DNA of 64,000 nucleotides from Hyphomicrobiales bacterium (GCA_900471925.1 UCGV01000025.1:1-64000), one strand, 5' to 3'; shown: positions 50,418-58,809, counted from the stretch's first letter. Numbers and translations: made by a program. Notes: generated by a model not told the origin, from the sequence alone.

Positions 50418-51914
50418 ATGACAAAGGGACAAAGCACGACTGAGGGCAATCCGCAAAGCGTGGTGATCGTCGGCGCAGGGCCGGTCGGCCTGACGCTGGC
50501 GATCGAGCTGACACGGTTCGGCATTCCCGTGCAGATCGTCGAAAAGGCGGCCGCGCGCACCGACAAGTCCAAGGCGCTGGTTCTCTGGAGCCGGACACTC
50601 GAACTTCTGGAACGCCAGCCGGGCGGCGCCACCGATTTCATCGAGGCGGGTTTCAAGGTCGGCGCCGTCAACTTCATTTCCGGCGACAAGCTGATCGGAC
50701 GCGCCACGATGGCATCAGTCGCAAGCGCCTATCCTTACGCACTGATGATCCCGCAGGCCGAAACCGAAAGGGTTCTCGAAGAGCGGCTGGCCTCGCTCGG
50801 CGTGACGGTGCGGCGACAGAGCGAAGTCACCAGCCTTTCGCTCGGTGATGACGGCGTGGAGGCCGTGCTTCGCGGCCCTGACGGCGCGGAGGAAAAACTC
50901 TCGGCCGACTGGCTTGTCGGCTGCGACGGCGCGCACAGCCTTGTCCGCCACACAGTCGGCGCACCCTTCACCGGCAAGACGATGGACAGTGACTGGATGC
51001 TCGCCGATGTCCACATGAGCGGTTATCCCGTGCCCGATAGCGAGGTGACGATCTATTGGCATCGCGACGGCGCATTCGTCATCTTTCCGATCTCGCCCGG
51101 GCGTTACCGCCTGCTGGCGGATATGCCGCCCTCCGGCCAGGCACAGGCCCCGGAACCGACACTGGAACAGGTTCAGGCGATCATCGATCGCCGCGGACCT
51201 GCCGGCATGACGGCCTATGATCCGGTCTGGCTGGCGGGATTCCGCATCAACGGCCGCAAGGTTTCCAGCTACCGCTTTGGGCGCGCCTTCCTGTGCGGCG
51301 ATGCCGCCCACGTCCACAGCCCGGCCGGCGGCCAGGGCATGAATACCGGCATGCAGGATGCGTTCAATCTGGCATGGAAACTCGCCATGGTGTCGAAGGG
51401 ACGCGGCAGGGACGACCTCATCGACAGCTTCAGCCCCGAGCGAAGCTATGTCGGCGATCAGGTGTTGAAGAATGCCGATCGCCTCACGATGATCGGCACC
51501 AACAAAAATCCCGTCTTCCGTGGCGTGAGAGATGTGGTCGGCCATGTGATGCTGGGCCTTTCGCCCGTGCAGCACACGCTTGCCGATACGATGACGGAAA
51601 TAACGGTCGGCTACCCCGAAAGCCCGCTCAATACCGGCTCCGCCTCGGGCCTCAAAGGCCCTGCACCCGGCCAGCGCATCATGTCGGACAGGCCCTTTGG
51701 CGCCGGCGCCGACCCACGCTTTGCGCTGATGGCAAGTGGCGAGGCCGCCGCCACATTGCTCGCCCGCCATGCCGCCGTGCTCGAACCCGATCTTCGCACC
51801 CCGCCCGATCCGAAAGGGATCTGGCTGGTCAGGCCCGATGGCTATGTCGCGGCAGTTGCCGAACATGGCGATCCGGTACTGATCGAAGCCTATCTGAACT
51901 GGCTCACGACATAG
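50418..51914 (+). CDS. FAD-dependent aromatic monooxygenase (PheA/TfdB family)
   Basis: The ATG at 50418 has GGGGAG upstream, giving 498 residues. The flavin motifs are complete: VVIVGAGPVGLTLAIELTRFG at the N-terminus, VGCDGAHSLVRH (the DG motif) in the middle and FLCGDAAHVHSPAGGQGMNTGMQD. A C-terminal thioredoxin-like part is short (about 420-498). Such enzymes hydroxylate phenols or polyketides with NAD(P)H and oxygen. No ring-cleavage genes are adjacent, so the pathway is unknown. The gene is convergent with the SRPBCC gene. Confidence 0.88.
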   Translation: MTKGQSTTEGNPQSVVIVGAGPVGLTLAIELTRFGIPVQIVEKAAARTDKSKALVLWSRTLELLERQPGGATDFIEAGFKVGAVNFISGDKLIGRATMASVASAYPYALMIPQAETERVLEERLASLGVTVRRQSEVTSLSLGDDGVEAVLRGPDGAEEKLSADWLVGCDGAHSLVRHTVGAPFTGKTMDSDWMLADVHMSGYPVPDSEVTIYWHRDGAFVIFPISPGRYRLLADMPPSGQAQAPEPTLEQVQAIIDRRGPAGMTAYDPVWLAGFRINGRKVSSYRFGRAFLCGDAAHVHSPAGGQGMNTGMQDAFNLAWKLAMVSKGRGRDDLIDSFSPERSYVGDQVLKNADRLTMIGTNKNPVFRGVRDVVGHVMLGLSPVQHTLADTMTEITVGYPESPLNTGSASGLKGPAPGQRIMSDRPFGAGADPRFALMASGEAAATLLARHAAVLEPDLRTPPDPKGIWLVRPDGYVAAVAEHGDPVLIEAYLNWLTT

Positions 51915-51937
51915 GGCGTTCGGTCACGGCTGACGGC

Positions 51938-52429
51938 TCACCCACCCGCCATCAGCGTCACCAGCAGCTCATCGAGCTGTGCGAACTGCTCGGGCGCACC
52001 GCCTTCCATACCCTCGTAGGATTCATCGAGCGCTTCCTTGGTGGGATAGGCTTCCTGCAGCGTAAGCCGCGTTCCCTCTCCCTCCGGCGCGAAAGTCACC
52101 GTCGTCACCGCGCCGTTTTCGCTCTCGTCATTGGTCCAGACGAGGCGCGAGGGCACGACCACCTCGAGATATTTGCCGAAGAAGGCCATGGAATGGGCCT
52201 CGTCCTGCCCGAAGGCGATGCGATAACCGCCACCGGTGCGCACATCCATCTCGCAGGAGAGGATCGGCACGCCCATGGATTTCGGCGCCCACCACAGCTG
52301 GAAGAGGTCCGGCTTCGTCCATGCGTCGAAGACCAGGCGAACCGGCGCGTCGAAGTGGCGCGTCACCACCATCTCCCGCTCGGATCTGCGCTCCACCGCC
52401 GTGCGGCCGTCACTTGCTGTGCTTCCCAT
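51938..52429 (-). CDS. SRPBCC/AHSA1-domain protein
   Basis: This 163-residue protein starts MGSTASDGRTAVERRSEREM. It has the AHSA1 pattern: VTRHFDAPVRLVFDAWTKPD, LFQLWWAPKSMGVPILSCEM and DVRTGGGYRIAFG, then a C-terminal EGEGTRLTLQEAYPTKEALD. The fold binds hydrophobic ligands. Its start overlaps the end of the ArsR-like gene by 20 bp, so they form a translationally coupled pair in which the regulator precedes the ligand-binding protein, a common combination. Confidence 0.87.
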   Translation of the reverse strand: MGSTASDGRTAVERRSEREMVVTRHFDAPVRLVFDAWTKPDLFQLWWAPKSMGVPILSCEMDVRTGGGYRIAFGQDEAHSMAFFGKYLEVVVPSRLVWTNDESENGAVTTVTFAPEGEGTRLTLQEAYPTKEALDESYEGMEGGAPEQFAQLDELLVTLMAGG

Positions 52430-52772
52430 GCGTCTTCTCCTCTCGTTTCAATGTCTCGACGACCACCTCCAGGGCGTCGAAACGTGCATTCCAGATCAGC
52501 CGGCGCGCCTCTATCCAGGCCGCCTCATGCTCCAGCCCGCGCGGATCGAGCCTGCAGGTGCGCACCCGGCCCACCTTCTCGGTCGTCACCAGCCCCGCCT
52601 GCTCCAGCACGCCGACATGCTTCTTCATCCCCGTCAGCGTCATGCCGAAAGTCTCGGCAAGCTCGCTGATCGAGGCATCGGCGCGGCCGAGCTCTTCCAG
52701 AACGCCACGTCGCGTGGCGTCCGAAAGGGCGGCAAAGGAGGCATCGAGGCGGGCTGTCGAAAACTGAACCAT
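52410..52772 (-). CDS. ArsR-family helix-turn-helix regulator
   Basis: This 120-residue winged-helix protein has LDASFAALSDATRRGVLEELG, then SISELAETFGMTLTGMKKHVGVL and EQAGLVTTEKVGRVRTCRLD. This is the ArsR/SmtB pattern without the metal-binding cysteine pair, as in regulators paired with SRPBCC proteins. The start codon lies inside the palindrome CTGAACC-N4-GGTTCAG, a likely autoregulatory site. It probably represses itself and the SRPBCC gene until an unknown ligand is bound. Confidence 0.87.
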   Translation of the reverse strand: MVQFSTARLDASFAALSDATRRGVLEELGRADASISELAETFGMTLTGMKKHVGVLEQAGLVTTEKVGRVRTCRLDPRGLEHEAAWIEARRLIWNARFDALEVVVETLKREEKTHGKHSK

Positions 52773-52781
52773 TTGGTTCAG
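52764..52781. promoter_or_regulatory. CTGAACC-N4-GGTTCAG operator over the ArsR start codon
   Basis: A perfect 7-bp inverted repeat with an ATTT spacer overlaps the start codon (52770-52772) of the ArsR-like gene. A bound dimer could block both transcription and the start site, consistent with autorepression. Confidence 0.7.
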
Positions 52782-52859
52782 TGTCTAGCATGGAGGGTGG
52801 TGTCGCGCAAGAAGGGGTGGCGATGGTGCGGCGGACGTCTGGTCTGATGTGCCGGCTGG

Positions 52860-53057
52860 TTATGCGGCGACGCCGGACGCCGGCATGGGGTAGTGCCGGG
52901 CTTCGTAGTCTTCGATGACAAGCACGAGCGCGTCGAAATGTGCGGCTTCATCGGAGCCTTCGTCGGGCTCACTGTCGAAATAGCGCCGGATCGCCTGCAG
53001 AGCGGCGTAACATTCGTCTTCGCCCCGAAGCGTCGGGAAAATGTTCTGATCCGGCAT
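52860..53057 (-). CDS. Short HigA-antitoxin N-terminal-like protein (orphan)
   Basis: This 65-residue protein (MPDQNIFPTLRGEDECYAAL, then QAIRRYFDSEPDEGSDEAAH and VIEDYEARHYPMPASG) matches the N-terminal dimerisation/toxin-contact part of HigA-type antitoxins, which typically continue into a helix-turn-helix. Here a TAA ends the frame exactly where the linker would begin. No toxin gene is adjacent. It is either a stand-alone family member or a truncation remnant. Confidence 0.55.
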   Translation of the reverse strand: MPDQNIFPTLRGEDECYAALQAIRRYFDSEPDEGSDEAAHFDALVLVIEDYEARHYPMPASGVAA

Positions 53058-53171
53058 GTCGATCCCATTTCACGTCAGAGCCTCAGGGACGTGTTCTGGC
53101 GAAGCCTTACCTCTATCGTCGGAAACCAGGGAGCGTTAAAACACCCTCTGAAAGCATATCAATGAATGCAC

Positions 53172-54293
53172 TTATGGCGCCAAATTGTGTGGCCCTTTTT
53201 TGTGTCGCATCAACTCCGGCCGAATAGCTGACCAACATGCTCGCAGCTTCTCGAGATGTGCGTCAACCTCGTCCGACAGGGTTTGTTTCAGCATGTTCAT
53301 CTTCGGAACGAATTGCCCGGGATCGTCAAACCACAGCCCAATAGCCTTAATCCCAAACTCCTCCGAACCTTCCATTTCTACAGCCCCCAGAAACATATTG
53401 CGGCCCTCGCCGAACAATATTTCGGCCTCAACGAAACCCTTGAGGCAGGCACTCTCACACTGAGAAATTTCGTCTTCGGAGAGGCCTTCAGTCAACGAAA
53501 GAATAGTAACCATCAAGGCTAGGATTGCCGTGCATCGAACGACTGCGGGTGGATGCGATCTCTCCCAGACGTTGTCCGGAATCGGGTCTTCTCCCTCCGT
53601 TATCAAGAAATATGATGCGATCGCGCGGCCCAACACTTGCGCCTCGCCGAGCATCTTTTCTACTGGGAGGTGCGGGGTGTAAACCTGCCCGGTTCCGCTG
53701 CGCCCTTGGGTTAGACCCAGAGCCTCTCGTATAGTAAAATTGAATGCGCCAGCGTCAGCATCATACTCCAGCGTCTGCGAAATTACGGACCAGTCGTTGT
53801 CCACCGGCCCCACGGCCTCCGCCATCGACGCGCCCCTTCCTTTTTCCGTTTTGAAATCCACATGTCCGTTCCGGATGTGCGTCACTTCGTGCATGAAGAC
53901 AAAGAGAATAATCCATCTGGCATATTGCATTATGTTTAGATGGTCTTCATTCGCGGGCGGAAGGTCCGTCGTGAGTTTTGTCGCCACGAGTACGGAAGTA
54001 CTTACAAGGCCCTGAAGAATGCCGATGTGATAATTTTCGCCATACTTACCTACGACGGCATTGAAAGCTCGCCTGTCAAGGACGTGCGCCTCAACTGGAG
54101 GCGCAACAGACCCGCGCTCGGTCAAGAGCATTTCCATGCTTTTTTCCGCCCACGTCATAAACCACAACTCTTTGTCGTCTTCCAAGGCATAGTATAGGCC
54201 ACCCAACCTATCACGCGTCGCGACAGCCCATAACGAATAGGACTCCGATACCGGGGGCCACATATGGAGCGCTTTTAATTCCTCGGATTTCAT
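53172..54293 (-). CDS. HExxH metalloprotease-like protein of low-GC origin
   Basis: The ATG at 54293 (MKSEELKALHMW) follows GGAG in ACGGAGCACGCC; a TTG at 54311 is an alternative. In 373 residues, FVFMHEVTHIRNGH has the zinc motif H135-E-x-x-H139. EYDADAGAF (E176, D180) could supply the third ligand. Hydrophobic stretches near 85-105, 125-134 and 250-270 are weak membrane candidates. I do not recognise the family. The gene is isolated and visibly poorer in GC than everything around it. A defence- or conflict-related role is possible but unproven. Confidence 0.6.
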   Translation of the reverse strand: MKSEELKALHMWPPVSESYSLWAVATRDRLGGLYYALEDDKELWFMTWAEKSMEMLLTERGSVAPPVEAHVLDRRAFNAVVGKYGENYHIGILQGLVSTSVLVATKLTTDLPPANEDHLNIMQYARWIILFVFMHEVTHIRNGHVDFKTEKGRGASMAEAVGPVDNDWSVISQTLEYDADAGAFNFTIREALGLTQGRSGTGQVYTPHLPVEKMLGEAQVLGRAIASYFLITEGEDPIPDNVWERSHPPAVVRCTAILALMVTILSLTEGLSEDEISQCESACLKGFVEAEILFGEGRNMFLGAVEMEGSEEFGIKAIGLWFDDPGQFVPKMNMLKQTLSDEVDAHLEKLRACWSAIRPELMRHKKGPHNLAP

Positions 54294-54468
54294 GGCGTGC
54301 TCCGTAAACAATGCGGAGTTGAATCGGCTGAATAATCTTAGCGCATTCAGGGCAGAGCCGTTAGTACTCGCCCCAACAAAACAACTGCAGCTTTTGCGCG
54401 ATCTGCTTTAGCCTGCACCGCGATTCGATTGCATATTTCATTGCCAGTTTCAGCCGGTCCCGGACAAA

Positions 54469-55716
54469 ATGATACGGTCCTACCTCACCTTCACGCGGGC
54501 GAATGTACCGCTTCTTGCCTACGGCATCATCCTCATGATCCTGTCGAGCCCGGGGCAGACCTTCTTCCTCTCGCTGTTCTCGGAGGATTTCTGCAGCGCC
54601 TTTTCACTCTCGCTCGGCGATCTCGGCACGATCTTCGCCGCCGCCACCTTCGCCTCCGCACTCGCCCTGCCCTTCCTGGGCGAGAGGATCGACCGGATGG
54701 CGCTTGGCCCGTTCACGCTCGGCATCGGCCTGCTTCTCTGCCTTGCCTGCATCCTTCTCGGCGCAGCATCCGCCTCTGCCCTCGTCTTCGGCCTCTGCCT
54801 CTTCCTGCTGCGGCTCGGCGGACAGGGGCTGATGGTGCATACGGCGATGACGGCCACGGTGCGGGCCTTTCCCGCAGATAGCGGCAAGGCGATCGCCGTC
54901 GTCAGCCTTCTCTATTCGGCGGCCCTCGTCTTCGTGCCGGCCATCGCCGCATCTGCGGCGGGCCTTCTCGGCTGGCGGCTGACCTGGGTGCTGACGGGCG
55001 GAATTGTACTCGCAGGCGCTGTGGCTGCCTGTCGCGTGCAGCCGAGCCGGGCCGGCGTCACGGACGGCGCAGACGCGGAAAAGGCGGATCGGCAGCCCAC
55101 AGCAGGCGACACGGCCGCCCGCCCCAGCCTGCGGCTGATGCTGCTCGCCTGCCCTGTCATGCTCGCCTTTTCCTTCATCTTCACCGGCCTGCTCTTCCAT
55201 CAGGCGGTGCTGGCGGGTGAAAAGGGCTGGTCGCTGGAATGGCTGGCGGGCTGTTTTTCAGCTTTTGCCATTGCGCAATCGGCAGGCTCGGTGCTGGCAG
55301 GCCCTGCCATCGACAGGCTGCGCGCCGTGCAGGTGCTGCCCTTTTTCCTGCTGCCGCTGGCCGGCGCCCTGCTGCTTGCGGCCTCCGCCGGTGGGTTCTG
55401 GGTCGCGCCCGTCTACATGGCGCTTCTCGGCCTCTCGGCTGCGATAGACCTGAAGCTCGGCACCATCCTCTGGAGCGATCTCTACGGCGCGGCGAAGCTC
55501 GGCTATGTCAGGTCCCGCTTCGAGGCGATCCGCATCGTCGTGACAGGTGCTGCCCCGCTCGTCACGGGCAAGCTTATCGATCTCGGTATTCCCCTGACAC
55601 AGCAGGCGATCGGTTTTGCCGCCTATGTGCTCTGCATTTGCGCCCTTGCCGTGCCGTTTGGCCGGCTTGCGGCGCGCGGCAGGCGGCCAGATCACCCACC
55701 GCTCCGCCAGATGTGA
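54469..55716 (+). CDS. MFS transporter
   Basis: This 415-residue protein has about 12 membrane helices in two halves, with an MFS-type loop LPFLGERIDRMALGP between helices 2 and 3. A charged cytoplasmic loop (VTDGADAEKADRQPTAGDTA) lies near residue 205 between the halves. The second half has YGAAKLGYVRSRFEA. It most resembles small-molecule exporters or sugar/organic-acid carriers of the nitrate/sialate-like branch. No adjacent regulator; substrate unknown. Confidence 0.85.
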   Translation: MIRSYLTFTRANVPLLAYGIILMILSSPGQTFFLSLFSEDFCSAFSLSLGDLGTIFAAATFASALALPFLGERIDRMALGPFTLGIGLLLCLACILLGAASASALVFGLCLFLLRLGGQGLMVHTAMTATVRAFPADSGKAIAVVSLLYSAALVFVPAIAASAAGLLGWRLTWVLTGGIVLAGAVAACRVQPSRAGVTDGADAEKADRQPTAGDTAARPSLRLMLLACPVMLAFSFIFTGLLFHQAVLAGEKGWSLEWLAGCFSAFAIAQSAGSVLAGPAIDRLRAVQVLPFFLLPLAGALLLAASAGGFWVAPVYMALLGLSAAIDLKLGTILWSDLYGAAKLGYVRSRFEAIRIVVTGAAPLVTGKLIDLGIPLTQQAIGFAAYVLCICALAVPFGRLAARGRRPDHPPLRQM

Positions 55717-55810
55717 CCGCAAAATTCGCCCTGCCATGATTTTGCCACCACCTTGACATGCAGTCTTTGCAAAAATCGCCTACCATAAGTACAGTTATGG
55801 AGTTCAGGCC

Positions 55811-55993
55811 ATGCATGAGATGACCGCATCCGATATGCTGCGCGATCCCTTGATCCGCCAGATCCTGCGTGCCGACAGGATCAGCCTCGCAAGTTTCGCG
55901 ACGCTGCTCGATACCGAGGCGCGTCGCCTTGCACGCCGCGCCGGCGAGATCGTCACCGCAAAACCCGGCGACGACACCTTTTCCAACCACTGA
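55811..55993 (+). CDS. Small conserved hypothetical protein (60 aa)
   Basis: MHEMTASDMLRDPLIRQILR begins a 60-residue helical protein ending AKPGDDTFSNH. It is arginine-rich (EARRLARRAGE) and has no cysteine. Upstream, CCATAA-N6-TTATGG at 55783-55800 is a palindrome near a TTGACA (55753-55758), suggesting a regulated promoter. I do not know the function. Rhizobia have many such short regulatory or stress proteins. Confidence 0.6.
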   Translation: MHEMTASDMLRDPLIRQILRADRISLASFATLLDTEARRLARRAGEIVTAKPGDDTFSNH

Positions 55994-56127
55994 TAAGGCT
56001 TTTCCCGCCTGATGCCCTCGCCCGCAATTTTATTGCTGGCTGCCAACCAGTTTTGCTTTCTGGACTTGGGCCACCCGATCGGCAACACTATGCCAACAGG
56101 GGACATGACGGACCATAGGGGGAACAT

Positions 56128-56484
56128 ATGGCCGAAGCATCAAGCGGAATGCACCTCTCCCATCGCAAATCCGGCGCCGGCCTGCAGGCCGAAGCGCTCT
56201 ACGGCCTGGAAACGCTGCTGATGTCGGGGCACGCCCTATCGGCCGCCTTCGAGATCCGCCACGGCAAGGCACCCTGCGGCGATCCGCTGCTGTCGCTGCA
56301 TCGCGCCGATAACGGCATGCCGGTACCCTTCGCCTCGATCCATCTCGAACGCGGAACCGGCCGTTTCTATCGCACCTATGCGACCGGCTGGGGCGATATC
56401 GTCAGGCGCGAGGAGCGGCATTATTTTACCGATGCGCATGATGCCGCCGCCTATGTGGGCTTTCTGCTGACGCGGCTGAGCTAA
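56128..56484 (+). CDS. Small hypothetical protein (118 aa)
   Basis: The ATG at 56128 has AGGGGGA upstream. The protein has one helix (LQAEALYGLETLLMSGHALSAAFE) followed by a beta-rich region with PVPFASIHLERGTGRFYRTY and a final helix TDAHDAAAYVGFLLTRLS. No motif is recognised. It is convergent with the TetX-like gene; only 8 bp separate their stop codons. Confidence 0.55.
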   Translation: MAEASSGMHLSHRKSGAGLQAEALYGLETLLMSGHALSAAFEIRHGKAPCGDPLLSLHRADNGMPVPFASIHLERGTGRFYRTYATGWGDIVRREERHYFTDAHDAAAYVGFLLTRLS

Positions 56485-56492
56485 ATCAGGAT

Positions 56493-57647
56493 TTAGCGCC
56501 CGGTCACGCCGGCGCTCTCGCCGAGCATGTCGTGCTTGAAAGCCTCGACCAGCCCGTAAGGCGCATCCTCGCCAAACAGCAGCCTTGTCACCTCGGCAGC
56601 CTCGGCGGCGGCATGGGCGCTGCGGCTGAAAAGAGCCGTCTCATAAGCGAGCAGCGCGGCTTCGATATTGCCGGGAGAGGAGGCGATCGCCTTGCCGAGT
56701 TCGGCGCCATCGAAGATCGCGAGATTGGCGCCCTCGCCCGATGGCACCATCAGATGCGCGGCATCACCGAGAAGGGTCACGCCGGGCACCCGGTTCCAGC
56801 GGTGCTCCACCGGCAGCGTGTGGATGATGCGCGCGACCGGCCCGGTGTCGCAGCCGGTAATCAGCGCCGTCAGCTCCGGCGCCCAGCCATCGAATTCGGC
56901 GGCGATCCGGCTGATCGCCGATGCGCGGTCGGCACGCTCGATATCCTCGATCCATGTCAGCGGCTTCTGCAGCGCCACATAGGCATGCAGCACGCTGTCA
57001 GGTTCACGATGCGCCAGGATGCCCTTGCCGGGTGCGACCGCCATCATCGAGCCACCGCCGACAGCCGCGGCACTTTCACCGTGGCGCGCGTCGGCATCGC
57101 CAAGCCATGTCTCGAAGAAGACGAGGCCGGTATAGGCCGGCACCGCATCCGAAAGCAGCGCGCGCACTTTCGACCATGCGCCATCGGCGCCAACAAGCAG
57201 ATCCGTCGTCACGACAAGCCCGTTTGCGAAGGCGAGTTCGTGCCGGCCATCGCCGAGAACGCGCGTCGAGACGAGCTTATGGCCCCAGCGCACCGCATCA
57301 GCCGGAAGGGATTCGAGCAAGATGCGTCGGAGTTCGCCGCGCGCCACCTCGGGACGCCCGCCCGTGCCGTCGTCGGGACTGTCCAACAGCAGGCGGCCAT
57401 CCCTGTCGAGGCACCGGGTCTGCTGACCGCCGGGATGGATGAGGCCGAGGAATTCCTCGTAAAGGCCGGCATCCTTCAGGCCAAGCTGGCCGTTGAAATC
57501 ATGAATATCGAGCATGCCGCCCTGGGCACGCGCCTGCGCTGATGCTTCGCCTTCATAGACCGTGGCAGCTATGCCGTTGATGTGAAGCACGCGGGCAAGG
57601 ACGAGGCCGCCGAGGCCGGCGCCGATGATGGCGATGGGAATATGCAT
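56493..57647 (-). CDS. TetX-like FAD-dependent monooxygenase
   Basis: This 384-residue flavoprotein has IAIIGAGLGGLVLARVL (dinucleotide site), GGMLDIHDFNGQLGLKDAGLYEEF, the RGELRRILL arginine, VGADGAWSKVR and VTLLGDAAHLMVPSGEGANLAIFDGAEL. The GGMLDIH..GQLGLKDAGL region aligns with TetX tetracycline-inactivating enzymes and relatives more than with phenol hydroxylases. It lacks a signal peptide. It is divergent from a TetR regulator with two operator boxes between them, so it is probably substrate-inducible. Whether tetracyclines are substrates is unknown. Confidence 0.82.
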   Translation of the reverse strand: MHIPIAIIGAGLGGLVLARVLHINGIAATVYEGEASAQARAQGGMLDIHDFNGQLGLKDAGLYEEFLGLIHPGGQQTRCLDRDGRLLLDSPDDGTGGRPEVARGELRRILLESLPADAVRWGHKLVSTRVLGDGRHELAFANGLVVTTDLLVGADGAWSKVRALLSDAVPAYTGLVFFETWLGDADARHGESAAAVGGGSMMAVAPGKGILAHREPDSVLHAYVALQKPLTWIEDIERADRASAISRIAAEFDGWAPELTALITGCDTGPVARIIHTLPVEHRWNRVPGVTLLGDAAHLMVPSGEGANLAIFDGAELGKAIASSPGNIEAALLAYETALFSRSAHAAAEAAEVTRLLFGEDAPYGLVEAFKHDMLGESAGVTGR

Positions 57648-57672
57648 ATCCTGTCTCCGGAATTATTTATCG

Positions 57673-57707
57673 ATGGAATGGTATTCCATAGTTGGAATGT
57701 CGTTCCA
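57673..57707. promoter_or_regulatory. Tandem GGAA-N5-TTCC TetR operators
   Basis: Box A is ATGGAAT-N3-ATTCCAT (57673-57689) and box B is TGGAA-N5-TTCCA (57693-57707), centres 19 bp apart. They share GGAA-N5-TTCC and lie between the divergent TetX-like and TetR genes. Confidence 0.7.
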
Positions 57708-57725
57708 TCCATATCAAGGTGAGGC

Positions 57726-58415
57726 ATGAGAAAACCGGATGGAAAACGCAGGCAGGATTCACTCACACGCGAACGCGTGGTCGAGGCATCGATCGCAATC
57801 CTCGATGAGGATGGGGAAAAGGGCCTGACCTTCCAGGCGCTCGCCAAGCGCCTGAAGACGGGCGCAGGCGCCATCTACTGGCATGTGGAAAACAAGAGCG
57901 ACCTCACCATCGCCGCCTGCGACGCCATCGTTGCCGGCGTGATCGCCGCAAGCGCGGCCGGCCGATCGCCCGATGATGAAATCCGCGCCCTGTCTCTTGC
58001 CCTCTTCGATGCGATGGACGCCCGGCCCTGGCTCGGCTCGGCCCTCACACAGGCTCCGGGATCGATGCCGACCTTGCGCATCCTCGACCATCTCGGCCGC
58101 CATGTGCGCGCCCTCGGCGTCGCCCAGCAGGATCAATGGACCATCGTGGCGGCACTTCTGAGCTATGTGCTTGGCATCGGCGCCCAGAATGCGGCCAATG
58201 CCGAGATGGCCCGAATGCACCAGCTCGAGCGCACGACCTTCCTTGCTGAAATGGCGGGGCAATGGGCGGCACTCGATCCTGCCGAATTTCCCTTCGTCCA
58301 GAGCATGACCCCGCAGATGCCTGAACATGACGACCGCGCCGATTTTCTGACGGGGATCGATCTCTTTCTGGAGGGCATCGCCGCGCGCGACCGGCATGGC
58401 GAACCTAGAGGCTGA
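57726..58415 (+). CDS. TetR family transcriptional regulator (TetR C-terminal type)
   Basis: This 229-residue regulator starts MRKPDGKRRQDSLTRERVVE. The helix-turn-helix is LTFQALAKRLKTGAGAIYWHVENKSDL-like (about 37-62), with the IYWHV signature of the TetR(C) subfamily. The C-terminal ligand domain contains GSALTQAPGSMPTLRILDHL. It is divergent from the TetX-like gene and probably represses it through the GGAA-N5-TTCC boxes. Its stop codon falls in the first unit of an 8-bp tandem repeat. Confidence 0.88.
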   Translation: MRKPDGKRRQDSLTRERVVEASIAILDEDGEKGLTFQALAKRLKTGAGAIYWHVENKSDLTIAACDAIVAGVIAASAAGRSPDDEIRALSLALFDAMDARPWLGSALTQAPGSMPTLRILDHLGRHVRALGVAQQDQWTIVAALLSYVLGIGAQNAANAEMARMHQLERTTFLAEMAGQWAALDPAEFPFVQSMTPQMPEHDDRADFLTGIDLFLEGIAARDRHGEPRG

Positions 58416-58470
58416 GAGGCTGAGAGGCTGAGAGGCTGAGAGGCTGAGAGGCTGAGAGGCTGAGAGGCCG
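58407..58470 (+). repeat. Octanucleotide tandem repeat AGAGGCTG x7-8
   Basis: Seven perfect copies of AGAGGCTG (58407-58462) plus an imperfect eighth (58463-58470) lie at the end of the TetR gene. The TGA stop is in the first unit, so copy-number change would not alter the protein but would change the distance to downstream DNA. Confidence 0.93.
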
Positions 58471-58504
58471 GCTTAACGACCACCTCAATTACGCAAGTGA
58501 TATT

Positions 58505-58524
58505 GTAAAAGTATTGTATTTTAC
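58505..58524. promoter_or_regulatory. GTAAAA-N8-TTTTAC inverted repeat upstream of parD
   Basis: A 6-bp perfect inverted repeat with an 8-bp AT-rich spacer lies 30 bp upstream of the ParD-like start. It is a likely antitoxin autorepression site and overlaps the probable promoter. Confidence 0.6.
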
Positions 58525-58553
58525 CATATAGTGAGCCAAAGGAGTCGATACAC

Positions 58554-58805
58554 ATGGCACGCGCAAAGACTTTTTCGCTTGGCGATACCTATGATGGGAT
58601 CCTCTCGGATCTCGTTCGCAATGGCCGGTTCGGCACGGAGACGGAAGCCGTGCGGGCGGGCATCCGCATGCTGGCGGATCATGAACTGAAAATGCAGACA
58701 CTGCGTCGCGATATCCAGGCGGCCGATGCCGAGATCAAAGCGGGCTTCGGCAAGGAATACGCCAATGGCGCCGATCTCCTCAAAGACGTCATGAACGAAA
58801 GCTAG
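58554..58805 (+). CDS. parD: ParD-type antitoxin
   Basis: This 83-residue protein has the ribbon-helix-helix pattern (AKTFSLGDTYDGILSDLVRN, GRFGTETEAVRAGIRMLADHE) of the ParD/CC2985 family. An acidic C-terminal helix (ADAEIKAGFGKEYANGADLL) would contact the toxin. AAAGGAG precedes the ATG by 9-10 bases. Its last codons overlap the region where the ParE frame begins. It should bind and neutralise ParE and autorepress. Confidence 0.85.
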   Translation: MARAKTFSLGDTYDGILSDLVRNGRFGTETEAVRAGIRMLADHELKMQTLRRDIQAADAEIKAGFGKEYANGADLLKDVMNES

Positions 58806-58809
58806 GGCC

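Noticed and set aside
58407-58470. A CRISPR array
   Set aside because: The units are 8 bp, contiguous and without spacers, and there are no cas genes.
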